From contig NZ_JBBGZW010000001.1 in NCBI RefSeq assembly GCF_037479095.1, forward strand, positions 310,001 through 374,000: DNA of 64,000 nucleotides, in the 5' to 3' direction. This DNA is from Pantoea nemavictus (GTDB lineage Bacteria > Pseudomonadota > Gammaproteobacteria > Enterobacterales > Enterobacteriaceae). Made by a program: the position numbers and the translations under genes. Below, in pieces: positions 27,025-33,431 of the stretch; position 1 is the first letter of the stretch; every line of letters begins with the position of its first letter. The notes under the pieces are model-generated. The model had not been told where the DNA came from and searched no databases. It saw nothing but the letters and a program-made list of their open reading frames with translations.

Positions 27025-28314
27025 ATGCGTAAACTTCTCGCGATGTTACTGGCCACGCCGCTGCTGAGTCAGGCGGCAACCACGCTGAACATCGCCACCA
27101 TCGCCAACGGCGATATGACCATCATGCAGCAGCTCTCTACGCGTTATGAACAGCAACATCCCGACGTCAAACTGCAGTGGCACGTGATGGATGATGGCGC
27201 GCTGCGTCAGGCGGTGCTGTCGGCGATGAACAGCGGCCAGCCGCAGTTTGACGTGATTACCGTTGGCACCTATGAAGCGCCGCTGTGGGGCGAAAAAGGC
27301 TGGCTGGCGCCGCTGAATACGCTGCCGGCGGATTACGTTAGCGATGATCTCATCGCTCCGGTACGCAAAGCGCTGTCGTGGCAGCAAACCCTGTATGCCC
27401 TGCCGTTCTACGGCGAAAGCAGCATGACCTATTACCGCAAAGACCTGTTTGCGGCAAAAGGCCTAACCATGCCCGATAATCCTGACTGGACCGACATCAA
27501 AAACTTCGCCGCGAAGCTGACCAACAAGCAGCAAGGCATTTACGGCCTGTGCTTGCGCGGTCAGCCTGGCTGGGGCGATAACGTTGCGCTCCTCACCACC
27601 ATGGCCAACGCCTATGGCGCGCAGTGGTTCGATGAGAACTGGCAACCCACGCTCAACTCTGCGGAGTGGCGCGAAGCGCTCGGCGATTACTTGCAGATGG
27701 TGAAACAGGACGGGCCGCCGGATACGGTGAACAACAGCTTTGGCCAGATTTTGCGTCTGACAGCACAGGGCAAGTGCGCGATGTGGATCGACAGTACGGT
27801 GGCAGCCGGTCTGCTGGTTAATCCGCAGATTTCATTGGTGGCGGATAAGCTGGCCTTTGCCCCTGCGCCGGGCGGCATCACGCGTAACGGTTCCAACTGG
27901 CTGTGGTCGTGGGCGCTGGCCGTTCCCGCACATACGCCGAATCGCGATGCGGCCATCGCTTTTATCAGCTGGGCGACGTCAAAACAGTATATTCAGCAAG
28001 TGGCGGATACCGTTGGTTGGGGCGCGGTGCCGCCGGGCAGCCGCAATTCAACCTATCAGCAGCCAAGCTATCAGCGCCTGGCACCGTATGCGGCGCAGGT
28101 GCGTGCGGCGATTGAATCGGCCACCGTCGAGCAACCAACGCTTAATCCGGTGCCCTATCAGGGCGTGCAGTACGTGAGTATTCCAGGATTTGATCAGATG
28201 GGTAATGCCGTCGGGCAGAATCTGGCGGATATGCTGAGCGGCAAACTGACGCTGGACGAAACTCTGGCGAAGAATCAACAGGACGTCACGCGCATTTATC
28301 AGCAGTTGCATTGA
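27025..28314 (+). CDS. Orphan periplasmic sugar/polyol-binding protein
   Basis: A 429-residue family 1 extracellular solute-binding protein. The signal peptide is MRKLLAMLLATPLLSQA with cleavage before ATTLNI. ANGDMTIMQQLSTRYEQQHPDVKLQW, FDVITVGTYEAPLW and MTYYRKDLFAAKGL are typical of sugar or polyol ABC receptors of the SmoE/MtlE kind. No permease or ATPase gene is nearby; it is co-transcribed with the chemoreceptor just upstream (ATG 11 bases after its stop). Its role is therefore probably chemosensing rather than, or in addition to, transport. The specific ligand cannot be read from sequence. Confidence 0.85.
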   Translation: MRKLLAMLLATPLLSQAATTLNIATIANGDMTIMQQLSTRYEQQHPDVKLQWHVMDDGALRQAVLSAMNSGQPQFDVITVGTYEAPLWGEKGWLAPLNTLPADYVSDDLIAPVRKALSWQQTLYALPFYGESSMTYYRKDLFAAKGLTMPDNPDWTDIKNFAAKLTNKQQGIYGLCLRGQPGWGDNVALLTTMANAYGAQWFDENWQPTLNSAEWREALGDYLQMVKQDGPPDTVNNSFGQILRLTAQGKCAMWIDSTVAAGLLVNPQISLVADKLAFAPAPGGITRNGSNWLWSWALAVPAHTPNRDAAIAFISWATSKQYIQQVADTVGWGAVPPGSRNSTYQQPSYQRLAPYAAQVRAAIESATVEQPTLNPVPYQGVQYVSIPGFDQMGNAVGQNLADMLSGKLTLDETLAKNQQDVTRIYQQLH

Positions 28315-28335
28315 TCGGTAGCGCATAAGGTGTTT

Positions 28336-28361
28336 GTAGGGTGCGCATTTATGCGCACCTG
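28336..28361. repeat. Short palindromic intergenic repeat, GCGCATTTATGCGC variant
   Basis: GTAGGGTGCGCATTTATGCG followed by CACCTG. Same GTAGGGT start and CACCTG end as the other copies, but with the core changed to GTGCGCATTTATGCGCAC in a compensated way, which supports selection on hairpin form. Confidence 0.75.
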
Positions 28362-28454
28362 GTCGCCATAGATATCGAACCCGAAAGCGTAATCCTGACA
28401 ACGCAGCTTGCGCGCGTTACACTAGCGCGCAAGTTGATACGCAGGAATCCCCGA

Positions 28455-28778
28455 ATGAAAACCCCAGAAGAGTATTACGCTCAGGCGCGTACCATGTTTT
28501 TCGCCGCCCACCCCGATTTTCAGTCTGCACTGGATGAATTCACCGAGAGCGATGCGCGCCAGGCGAACCTGTCGCTGGCCCAATTACGCGCGTGGCACGC
28601 TGAACGCATCTACGCCGCGTTTCTGCGTCAGAAGAAGCTGGATGGCATGCTGTTTTCCATTCAGTTGGCCGAACCGGATAAAGCCGTTGCCGCCGATGCC
28701 ATTGAAAAATATCTGAAATCTCATGCCGAAGCTTTGGGCATGACGTGGGAAGAGTTCTGCATCAAGAACGAGCTTTAA
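28455..28778 (+). CDS. Small conserved hypothetical (DUF6388-like)
   Basis: A 107-residue soluble helical protein starting MKTPEEYYAQARTMFFAAHP, ending TWEEFCIKNEL. The overall look (short, acidic, C-terminal W-EF) recalls small enterobacterial proteins grouped as DUF6388, but that assignment is from memory and weak. The ATG at 28455 follows CAGGAA; the frame is open for 38 codons upstream through a palindromic repeat and is not counted. No functional clue from the neighbours. Confidence 0.6.
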   Translation: MKTPEEYYAQARTMFFAAHPDFQSALDEFTESDARQANLSLAQLRAWHAERIYAAFLRQKKLDGMLFSIQLAEPDKAVAADAIEKYLKSHAEALGMTWEEFCIKNEL

Positions 28779-28841
28779 CGCCCAAGCTGTTGAATATGCA
28801 TCAAGGATACAGCTCCAACCACTCAAAATGATCAGGAAAAA

Positions 28842-28968
28842 GTTGTACAAGTCGTTCTAACTTGTATAACTTACTCATCACGACGTAAGTCGTAGATTGT
28901 CCTTGAACGAATGGTGCTGTTGCACCGCCTCTGGAAGTGTTGCTGGATTTCCACTTCCAGAGGTAATA
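28842..28968 (+). ncRNA. Candidate structured RNA: four consecutive hairpins
   Basis: An otherwise empty 195-base gap holds four hairpins in a row. They are GTTGTACAAGT / ACTTGTATAAC (28842-28870, one G-U pair), ACGAC-GTAA-GTCGT with a GNRA loop (28880-28893), GGTGC-TGTT-GCACC (28913-28926), and a 12 bp stem CCTCTGGAAGTG / CACTTCCAGAGG (28928-28963). The last is followed by TAATATTTTT, which could terminate transcription. It could be an independent sRNA, a 3' UTR of the upstream gene, or the 3' region of the iraP-like gene on the other strand. No named RNA family is recognised. Confidence 0.4.
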
Positions 28969-28973
28969 TTTTT

Positions 28974-29267
28974 CTACCCTTCCCGCTCTATCCCTTTAAT
29001 TTCAATGTAGCTTGCCACCGCCAGCAGACGATTAACGTGTGTGAGCAGCAGATCAACATCCGATTGTAGAAACTCCTGCGATGCACGCGAAGCCGTCACA
29101 ATGGCCTCTTGTACCGTTTCGGAAATGGTCAGCGAGTTGTTCTCTTTAGCCTGAATCAGCAGTGCCGCAATCAGTAATGACTGCGCCTCAACCTGCGCCA
29201 CCAGCTCCTTTGCCTCCACATCCATTTTTGCCATTTTCAGCAAGATATCGATAACCAGTTGGCGCAT
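28974..29267 (-). CDS. iraP: IraP-like anti-adaptor (RpoS stabiliser)
   Basis: A 97-residue helical protein. The N-terminal half, MRQLVIDILLKMAKMDVEAK followed by ELVAQVEAQSLLIAALL, closely parallels E. coli IraP (NLIAELLFKLA, KELCAQVEALEII). The C-terminal half is less alike. IraP binds the adaptor RssB and blocks ClpXP degradation of sigma-S, classically on phosphate starvation. The gene is divergent from a LexA-controlled dinI-like gene and shares the intergenic region with its SOS box. The assignment rests on N-terminal similarity only; moderately sure. Confidence 0.65.
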   Translation of the reverse strand: MRQLVIDILLKMAKMDVEAKELVAQVEAQSLLIAALLIQAKENNSLTISETVQEAIVTASRASQEFLQSDVDLLLTHVNRLLAVASYIEIKGIEREG

Positions 29268-29275
29268 GTTTACCC

Positions 29276-29291
29276 CTGTTTTTATTTACAG
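29276..29291. promoter_or_regulatory. LexA (SOS) box
   Basis: CTGTTTTTATTTACAG, an exact CTGT-N8-ACAG core extended by GTA on the right. It lies 38 bases before the dinI-like start and 9 bases upstream of the iraP-like start on the opposite strand, so LexA could affect both. Confidence 0.85.
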
Positions 29292-29329
29292 TACCATGGC
29301 GCACCCAATCCGCTGAATGGAACGCCCTG

Positions 29330-29569
29330 ATGTTTGTGGAACTGATTTACGATAAGCGCAATGTGGCCGGATTACCGGGCGCACGCGAGATGATTTTGCA
29401 GGAGTTGGAAAAGCGTGTACAGCGCGTCTTTCCCGATATTGAGGTGCGCGTCAAACCAATGGAACGGAACGCGATTGATACCGATATGAGTAAGAACGAT
29501 AAAGCGACGATTGCGCGGATTGTTGAAGAGATGTTCGATGAAGCGGAAATGTGGCTGGTGGCCGATTAG
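29330..29569 (+). CDS. DinI-like SOS protein
   Basis: A 79-residue member of the DinI family: LQELEKRVQRVFPDIEVRVK, then SKNDKATIARIVEEMFDEAE and the final WLVAD, parallel to E. coli DinI (ELSRRIQYAFPD, W-VSE). DinI modulates RecA filaments and slows LexA/UmuD cleavage. A consensus LexA box upstream supports SOS control. Chromosomal DinI copies of this diverged type are often phage-associated; here it adjoins a phage-type repressor region. Confidence 0.87.
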   Translation: MFVELIYDKRNVAGLPGAREMILQELEKRVQRVFPDIEVRVKPMERNAIDTDMSKNDKATIARIVEEMFDEAEMWLVAD

Positions 29570-29589
29570 GCCACCAGTGCATGACAAGC

Positions 29590-29856
29590 TTAGCTTTCCT
29601 GCTCGGCATGGTTGATGGCGATTTCCAGGTCCTGAATCGCCTCATCAATATCATCTAACAGCTTGCCCTGTTTGTTGAGCAAGGTGTCAAAACGTCCCGC
29701 ATACTCCGGGTCTTTGTACTCACCCGCATCAAACGCCAGCCAGTGGGCAGAAAGCGTCTCAGTATTGGTCTGCGCGTAGTGGCGCATCTCTTTAAGCTGG
29801 GAGGTGACATCACGCAAGTAGTCAGTTTTGGTTTTTACAGTTTCTGTATCACTCAT
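29590..29856 (-). CDS. Small helical hypothetical protein
   Basis: An 88-residue acidic, predicted all-helical soluble protein starting MSDTETVKTKTDYLRDVTSQ and ending EIAINHAEQES. No recognised domain. AAGGAAG precedes the start at a good distance. It lies 21 bases from the convergent dinI-like gene and 156 bases downstream of the Ala/Pro-rich gene, in the same orientation as the coiled-coil operon, so it may be its last member or have its own promoter. Confidence 0.65.
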   Translation of the reverse strand: MSDTETVKTKTDYLRDVTSQLKEMRHYAQTNTETLSAHWLAFDAGEYKDPEYAGRFDTLLNKQGKLLDDIDEAIQDLEIAINHAEQES

Positions 29857-30012
29857 GCTATCTTCCTTTTCGCTTAATAAGACGATTTAAATAACGCTTG
29901 AATGATTAAAGGTAGTACAAAATATCGAAGCCGCATTAGGAATAATCGGAAGTGTCTAAAACCTGTTAATTAACAGGGGACATCCCGGTCCCCTTTGGCG
30001 AGTCGTCCTGCA

Positions 30013-30480
30013 TTACAGATACTTCCTCGCCAGTTCAATCAGCTCATCCTTGGCGGCATCCCCCAATTTGATCACCCCCTGCTCGACAAATTTGAACGCC
30101 TGGGCAAAATCTTTCACCCCTTCTGAGAATCCTTCGCTGGCATGACTGGCCTCCTGCGTTGCGGTAGCCGGCGCCGCTGCGGTTGCAACGGGAGTCGCCA
30201 CCTCGGGTGCCGTGGGCGGCACCTCTTCCGCTGGCGCAGCGGTCACCGCCTCCGGTACAGCTTCAGTTGGCGCAACCGCCACAGCTTCAGGCGCAGCAGC
30301 GGGGGCAGCCTCGGTTGAGACGTCAGCCGCAGGCGCTGCCGCCGGAACTGCGGTGACGGCAGCTGCTGGCGTAGCGACTTCGTTGGCAAAATCCTCCGCA
30401 GGTGAAGAAGCCTGGGGAGTGGCTGCGCTAGCGCTTACCGCAGCATTGGTGGTTGGATCGATAACAATTTGATCGCTCAT
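30013..30480 (-). CDS. Ala/Pro-rich low-complexity protein with helical C-terminus
   Basis: A 155-residue protein. Residues 10-110 are Ala/Pro/Val/Thr/Glu-rich and probably disordered. The last 40 residues (FSEGVKDFAQAFKFVEQGVI, then KLGDAAKDELIELARKYL) form an amphipathic helix. ATG 30480 follows AAGGAG. An in-frame ATG at 30552 has an equally strong AAGGAGGGG and would add 24 residues (MRITTWIAASVARLRSLLSQ...), so two products are possible. Follows the two membrane/coiled-coil genes in the same orientation. Function unknown. Confidence 0.65.
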   Translation of the reverse strand: MSDQIVIDPTTNAAVSASAATPQASSPAEDFANEVATPAAAVTAVPAAAPAADVSTEAAPAAAPEAVAVAPTEAVPEAVTAAPAEEVPPTAPEVATPVATAAAPATATQEASHASEGFSEGVKDFAQAFKFVEQGVIKLGDAAKDELIELARKYL

Positions 30481-30562
30481 AACGTTCTCCTTCTGACTTA
30501 ATAAAGACCGCAGTCGGGCAACACTGGCTGCAATCCACGTGGTAATGCGCATGATCCCCTCC

Positions 30563-30892
30563 TTAACGCTTGGGTTGAGGTGGCGACTTCTCTCCTTCAG
30601 CCGGTTTCACTTTCTCAGCCGGTGCGCTGGCCGGATGCTTGTTTATGCCATCGAGTGTGTTCTGCAGCGCCACCAACTGGCTGGTCAACTCCGCCACGCG
30701 GGCTTCACGCCGCTCGGAGATGGTGCGGTACTGTTGCCGGATCTCCTCAACCCGCTGATTAGCGCTGTTACTGACAAACAGGAACAGCACCGTCATCGCC
30801 ACGCACATCAGCGACAGCATCAGTAGAAAGCCGCCGAAAAACAGCTGGCGCCGATGGTTTTTCACTACGTACTCACTGTTTATCTGCGTCAT
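30563..30892 (-). CDS. Small membrane-anchored coiled-coil protein
   Basis: A 109-residue protein with one membrane helix (about 18-42, FFGGFLLMLSLMCVAMTVLF), then a coiled coil (about 45-82, RVEEIRQQYRTISERREARV), then a Lys/Pro/Glu tail. The topology recalls phage spanin-like (Rz) or septum-type proteins, but no motif proves either. Its start lies inside the end of the upstream gene (20-base overlap); GGAGGAG is 7 bases before the ATG. Middle gene of the operon divergent from the phage-type repressor. Confidence 0.65.
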   Translation of the reverse strand: MTQINSEYVVKNHRRQLFFGGFLLMLSLMCVAMTVLFLFVSNSANQRVEEIRQQYRTISERREARVAELTSQLVALQNTLDGINKHPASAPAEKVKPAEGEKSPPQPKR

Positions 30893-31262
30893 CACGACTC
30901 TCCTCCAGAGTGGTAATCAGTTGGTTAACCTGACTGCGAAACTTATCGCTGTGCTCGGCTTCAGTGGTTGCCAGCAAAATGCTTAACGCGTTTTTAATCA
31001 GCCGCAGATCGGTCTCCAGCGAAGAGATACGCCGCAGGTTTTTGTCATGTCGGATGCGCAACTCATCGTTTTCCTGGCGCATCAAGGCATGACCTTCTTT
31101 GAGCAGCATCACCTGTTCTTTGTAGCTGGTGATGATCTCCCCGCCGGCACGATTGCTGGTGACGATAGCGGCAATCCCCGCCATTAACGGTTTCCAGAAC
31201 ACAGCTGCTGCGCCGCCGCCGAGAAGCAACGCACCTACGCTGGTGACTAAACTACTTTCCAT
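30873..31262 (-). CDS. Membrane-anchored coiled-coil protein, first gene of operon
   Basis: A 129-residue protein with a Gly/Ala-rich hydrophobic N-terminus (SVGALLLGGGAAAVFW), then a long heptad-rich region (about 48-120: ITSYKEQVMLLKEGHALMRQ, RRISSLETDLRLIKNALSIL). Predicted inner-membrane anchor with a cytoplasmic or periplasmic coil. It overlaps the next gene, indicating coupling. GAGAGGTG precedes the start. A perfect inverted repeat lies in its leader and a repressor operator pair lies upstream. Function unknown; phage origin is possible. Confidence 0.65.
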   Translation of the reverse strand: MESSLVTSVGALLLGGGAAAVFWKPLMAGIAAIVTSNRAGGEIITSYKEQVMLLKEGHALMRQENDELRIRHDKNLRRISSLETDLRLIKNALSILLATTEAEHSDKFRSQVNQLITTLEESRDDADKQ

Positions 31263-31278
31263 GCTTCACCTCTCACCC

Positions 31279-31323
31279 CTGGCAAGGGTTGCGCCTCAAG
31301 AGCACGCTGACCACCCTTGCCAG
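31279..31323 (-). promoter_or_regulatory. 11 bp inverted repeat in the leader of the coiled-coil operon
   Basis: CTGGCAAGGGT (31279-31289) and ACCCTTGCCAG (31313-31323) are perfect inverted copies 23 bases apart, ending 16 bases before the start codon at 31262. It could be an mRNA hairpin sequestering the ribosome site or two protein half-sites. Which one cannot be told from sequence. Confidence 0.55.
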
Positions 31324-31344
31324 CTTCGCGGTCAACGCCTGAAT

Positions 31345-31382
31345 TTAAGTTTACTTTATCTCATGAATTTAAGTATACTTAA
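31345..31382. promoter_or_regulatory. Tandem palindromic operators between repressor and operon
   Basis: TTAAGTATACTTAA (31369-31382) is a perfect 14 bp palindrome. TTAAGTTTACTTTA (31345-31358) is a near copy 24 bases away. Both are preceded by TGAATT. The second contains TATACT, a good -10 for the repressor gene paired with TTTACT 18 bases upstream inside the first, so bound repressor would cover both divergent promoters. Assignment to the adjacent repressor is inferred. Confidence 0.65.
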
Positions 31383-31406
31383 GCCAATCCTTCAGGAGAT
31401 GTCAAG

Positions 31407-32054
31407 ATGATGAAAAAAGAATCTTCCGGTGAACGCATCCGGGCACGACGTAAAGCACTGCAGTTAACACAGCAGGCGCTGGCTAAAAGTATCGGCGTTT
31501 CGCATGTGGCTGTATCGCAATGGGAAAAAGAGGAAACCGTACCGCGTGGGGAAAACCTGCTGCGGCTGGCGCAGTGGCTGCAATGTACTGCGGCATGGAT
31601 TATTGATGGTGATGGCGAGGTGTTTTCAGCAGCGCCGAGCGCGGTACCTGTTGCGACGGTGCCATTGATCAGTCTGACGCAAGCGGCTGCGTGGTTGGGC
31701 GAACAGCGTTTACTGCTGCAACAACAGGCGACGCGTTTTCTCTACAGTGAAAGCACACTCAGCGATGGCGCCTTAGCGATAACGGTGGAAGATCAATCGA
31801 TGCAGCCCGACTATCGCCCCGGGGACAGCTTAATCTTTGATCCCAATGTTCCGCCGCAGCCTGGCGATGTGGTGCTGGCGCTAGCAAATGGCGTGGCGCT
31901 GGTGCGTATTTATCGTCAGCAAGCTCAGCAATCTGCTGGGCAACATTTCGTCTTACGACCGCTGAACGATGATTTTCCGCAGCTACACTCGGCAGACGCT
32001 GGCCTGCAAATTATCGGCACTTTAATGGAGCTGCGACGTTATCGAAGCGGCTAG
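31407..32054 (+). CDS. Phage-type CI/S24-like repressor, probably non-cleavable
   Basis: A 215-residue transcription regulator. The N-terminal HTH_3 is residues 8-62 (ERIRARRKALQLTQQALAKS). The C-terminal S24 peptidase-like domain runs from about 85. The nucleophile Ser131 is present (DQSMQP), but the position of the general-base lysine reads ALVRIY, with no Lys. The usual Ala-Gly cleavage site (VQAG) is TQAA at 91-94. Autocleavage in response to RecA is therefore doubtful. It resembles lambdoid CI-type proteins and lies divergent from a three-gene membrane operon with tandem operators between them. No phage structural genes are nearby. Confidence 0.85.
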   Translation: MMKKESSGERIRARRKALQLTQQALAKSIGVSHVAVSQWEKEETVPRGENLLRLAQWLQCTAAWIIDGDGEVFSAAPSAVPVATVPLISLTQAAAWLGEQRLLLQQQATRFLYSESTLSDGALAITVEDQSMQPDYRPGDSLIFDPNVPPQPGDVVLALANGVALVRIYRQQAQQSAGQHFVLRPLNDDFPQLHSADAGLQIIGTLMELRRYRSG

Positions 32055-32174
32055 CCGCTTCGCTTAAGCTGTTATTTTGAAAAAAGTTTAGCCTAAGCGC
32101 GGGAAGCTATGGACAGACCCCGCGGTAAGCCTGTTAATGTAGCCGCAAAATAATAATTTCGTCGGACAATCGCC

Positions 32175-33386
32175 ATGCTTACCACAATTCTTTATCGCAG
32201 CCATCTGCACGACCACGTGCCGATTAAAACGCTCGAAGATATGGTTGCTAAAGCCAATAGCAAAAACAAAAACTCGGATGTCACCGGCATCTTACTGTTT
32301 GATGGCCTGCATTTTTTCCAGCTGCTGGAAGGGCCGCGCGATGCGGTGCAGGGCATTTATCAGCGTATTTGCCACGATGCGCGCCATCATAATCTGGTGG
32401 AACTGATGCATGACTTCGCGCCAGAACGCCGTTTTGGCAAGGTCGGCATGGAGTTGTTCGATCTGCGTGAGCACGACAAAGAGAGCGTGCTGCAAGCGGT
32501 GCTGGATAAAGGTACCTCTCGCTACCAGCTCACCTATAAAGATCGTGCGCTGCAGTTTTTACGCACCTTTGTGGTGGCACGGGATAAAGAGAACTACTTT
32601 GAAATCCCGCCAGCCAATACCTGGGAATTTATTCCCGATGTAGCCTGGTTAAATGAGCTGGATGATCTTGATCAGAGCGTGCAGGATTGCCGCTTTGCCT
32701 TTCAACCGATCATCGACCCCTTCGCGCGTCGCGTCACCTCGTTTGAAGCGTTGATCCGCACGCCCACCGGCGGCTCACCGGATGAGTATTTCTCCGCTTT
32801 TGGTGGCGAAGCGGTTTACCACGCGGATATTCGCTCAAAAAAACTGGCGTTTAACGTGGCGAGCAAACTCGGGATTGGCGAGCATCGCTTGTCGATCAAT
32901 CTGCTGCCGATGTCGCTGGTGACGGTGCCGAATGCGGTCGATTTTCTGCTGCAGGAGATCACCGCCAGTGGACTGGTGCCGCAGCAGATCATCGTGGAAG
33001 TTACCGAGAATGAGATCATTTCGCGCTCCGATGAGTTCGCCGCCGAAGTGAGAAAGCTCAAAGCCGCCGGTATCAGTCTGGCGCTGGACGATTTTGGTGC
33101 CGGTTTTGCCGGTTTGTCGCTGTTATCGAAATTCCAGCCGGACAAAATCAAAATCGATCGCGATATTATTCGTGATGTTCACAAAAGCGGTCCGAAGCAG
33201 GCAATTATGCACGCCATTATTAAGTGCTGTGCGTCGCTGGAGATTGCGGTCATTGCTGAAGGTGTGGAGCAAGCCGAAGAGTGGATGTGGCTGGAAGCTG
33301 CCGGTATCAGCCAGTTCCAGGGTTTCCTGTTTGCACATCCGCTGTTAAATGGCTTCCCATCCGTAGCGTGGCCGGAAATTAAATAG
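32175..33386 (+). CDS. bluF: BLUF photoreceptor with EAL domain (BluF/YcgF)
   Basis: A 403-residue blue-light sensor. The FAD-binding BLUF domain (1-95) has the photoactive trio Tyr7, Asn31 and Gln49. A linker is followed by an EAL domain (170-403). Unlike E. coli BluF, whose EAL motif is degenerate, this copy keeps E191 and R195 (EALIR), N242, E275, D305-D306 (DDFGAG), K326, E362 (AEGVE) and Q382, so it could hydrolyse cyclic-di-GMP. The partner regulator bluR is not adjacent. Start MLTTILYRSH matches the family although the ribosome site is weak. Confidence 0.93.
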   Translation: MLTTILYRSHLHDHVPIKTLEDMVAKANSKNKNSDVTGILLFDGLHFFQLLEGPRDAVQGIYQRICHDARHHNLVELMHDFAPERRFGKVGMELFDLREHDKESVLQAVLDKGTSRYQLTYKDRALQFLRTFVVARDKENYFEIPPANTWEFIPDVAWLNELDDLDQSVQDCRFAFQPIIDPFARRVTSFEALIRTPTGGSPDEYFSAFGGEAVYHADIRSKKLAFNVASKLGIGEHRLSINLLPMSLVTVPNAVDFLLQEITASGLVPQQIIVEVTENEIISRSDEFAAEVRKLKAAGISLALDDFGAGFAGLSLLSKFQPDKIKIDRDIIRDVHKSGPKQAIMHAIIKCCASLEIAVIAEGVEQAEEWMWLEAAGISQFQGFLFAHPLLNGFPSVAWPEIK

Positions 33387-33398
33387 CATCAGCCCAAA

Positions 33399-33431
33399 TT
33401 AAAAAACGCCGTCATTGAACGGCGTTTTTTA
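33399..33431. terminator. Bidirectional terminator between bluF and ynfC
   Basis: AAAAAACGCCGTTCA-type stem: AACGCCGT / ACGGCGTT arms with A-run on the left and TTTTTT on the right, serving both convergent genes. Confidence 0.9.

Noticed and set aside
30563..30892. Calling the coiled-coil membrane protein a spanin (Rz)
   Set aside because: Topology is compatible, but there is no embedded Rz1 lipoprotein recognised and no endolysin or holin nearby, so the name would be unsupported.
28974..32054. A prophage spanning iraP-like to the repressor
   Set aside because: Only a repressor, a DinI homologue and small membrane proteins are present; no integrase, attachment repeats, packaging, tail or lysis enzyme genes were found.
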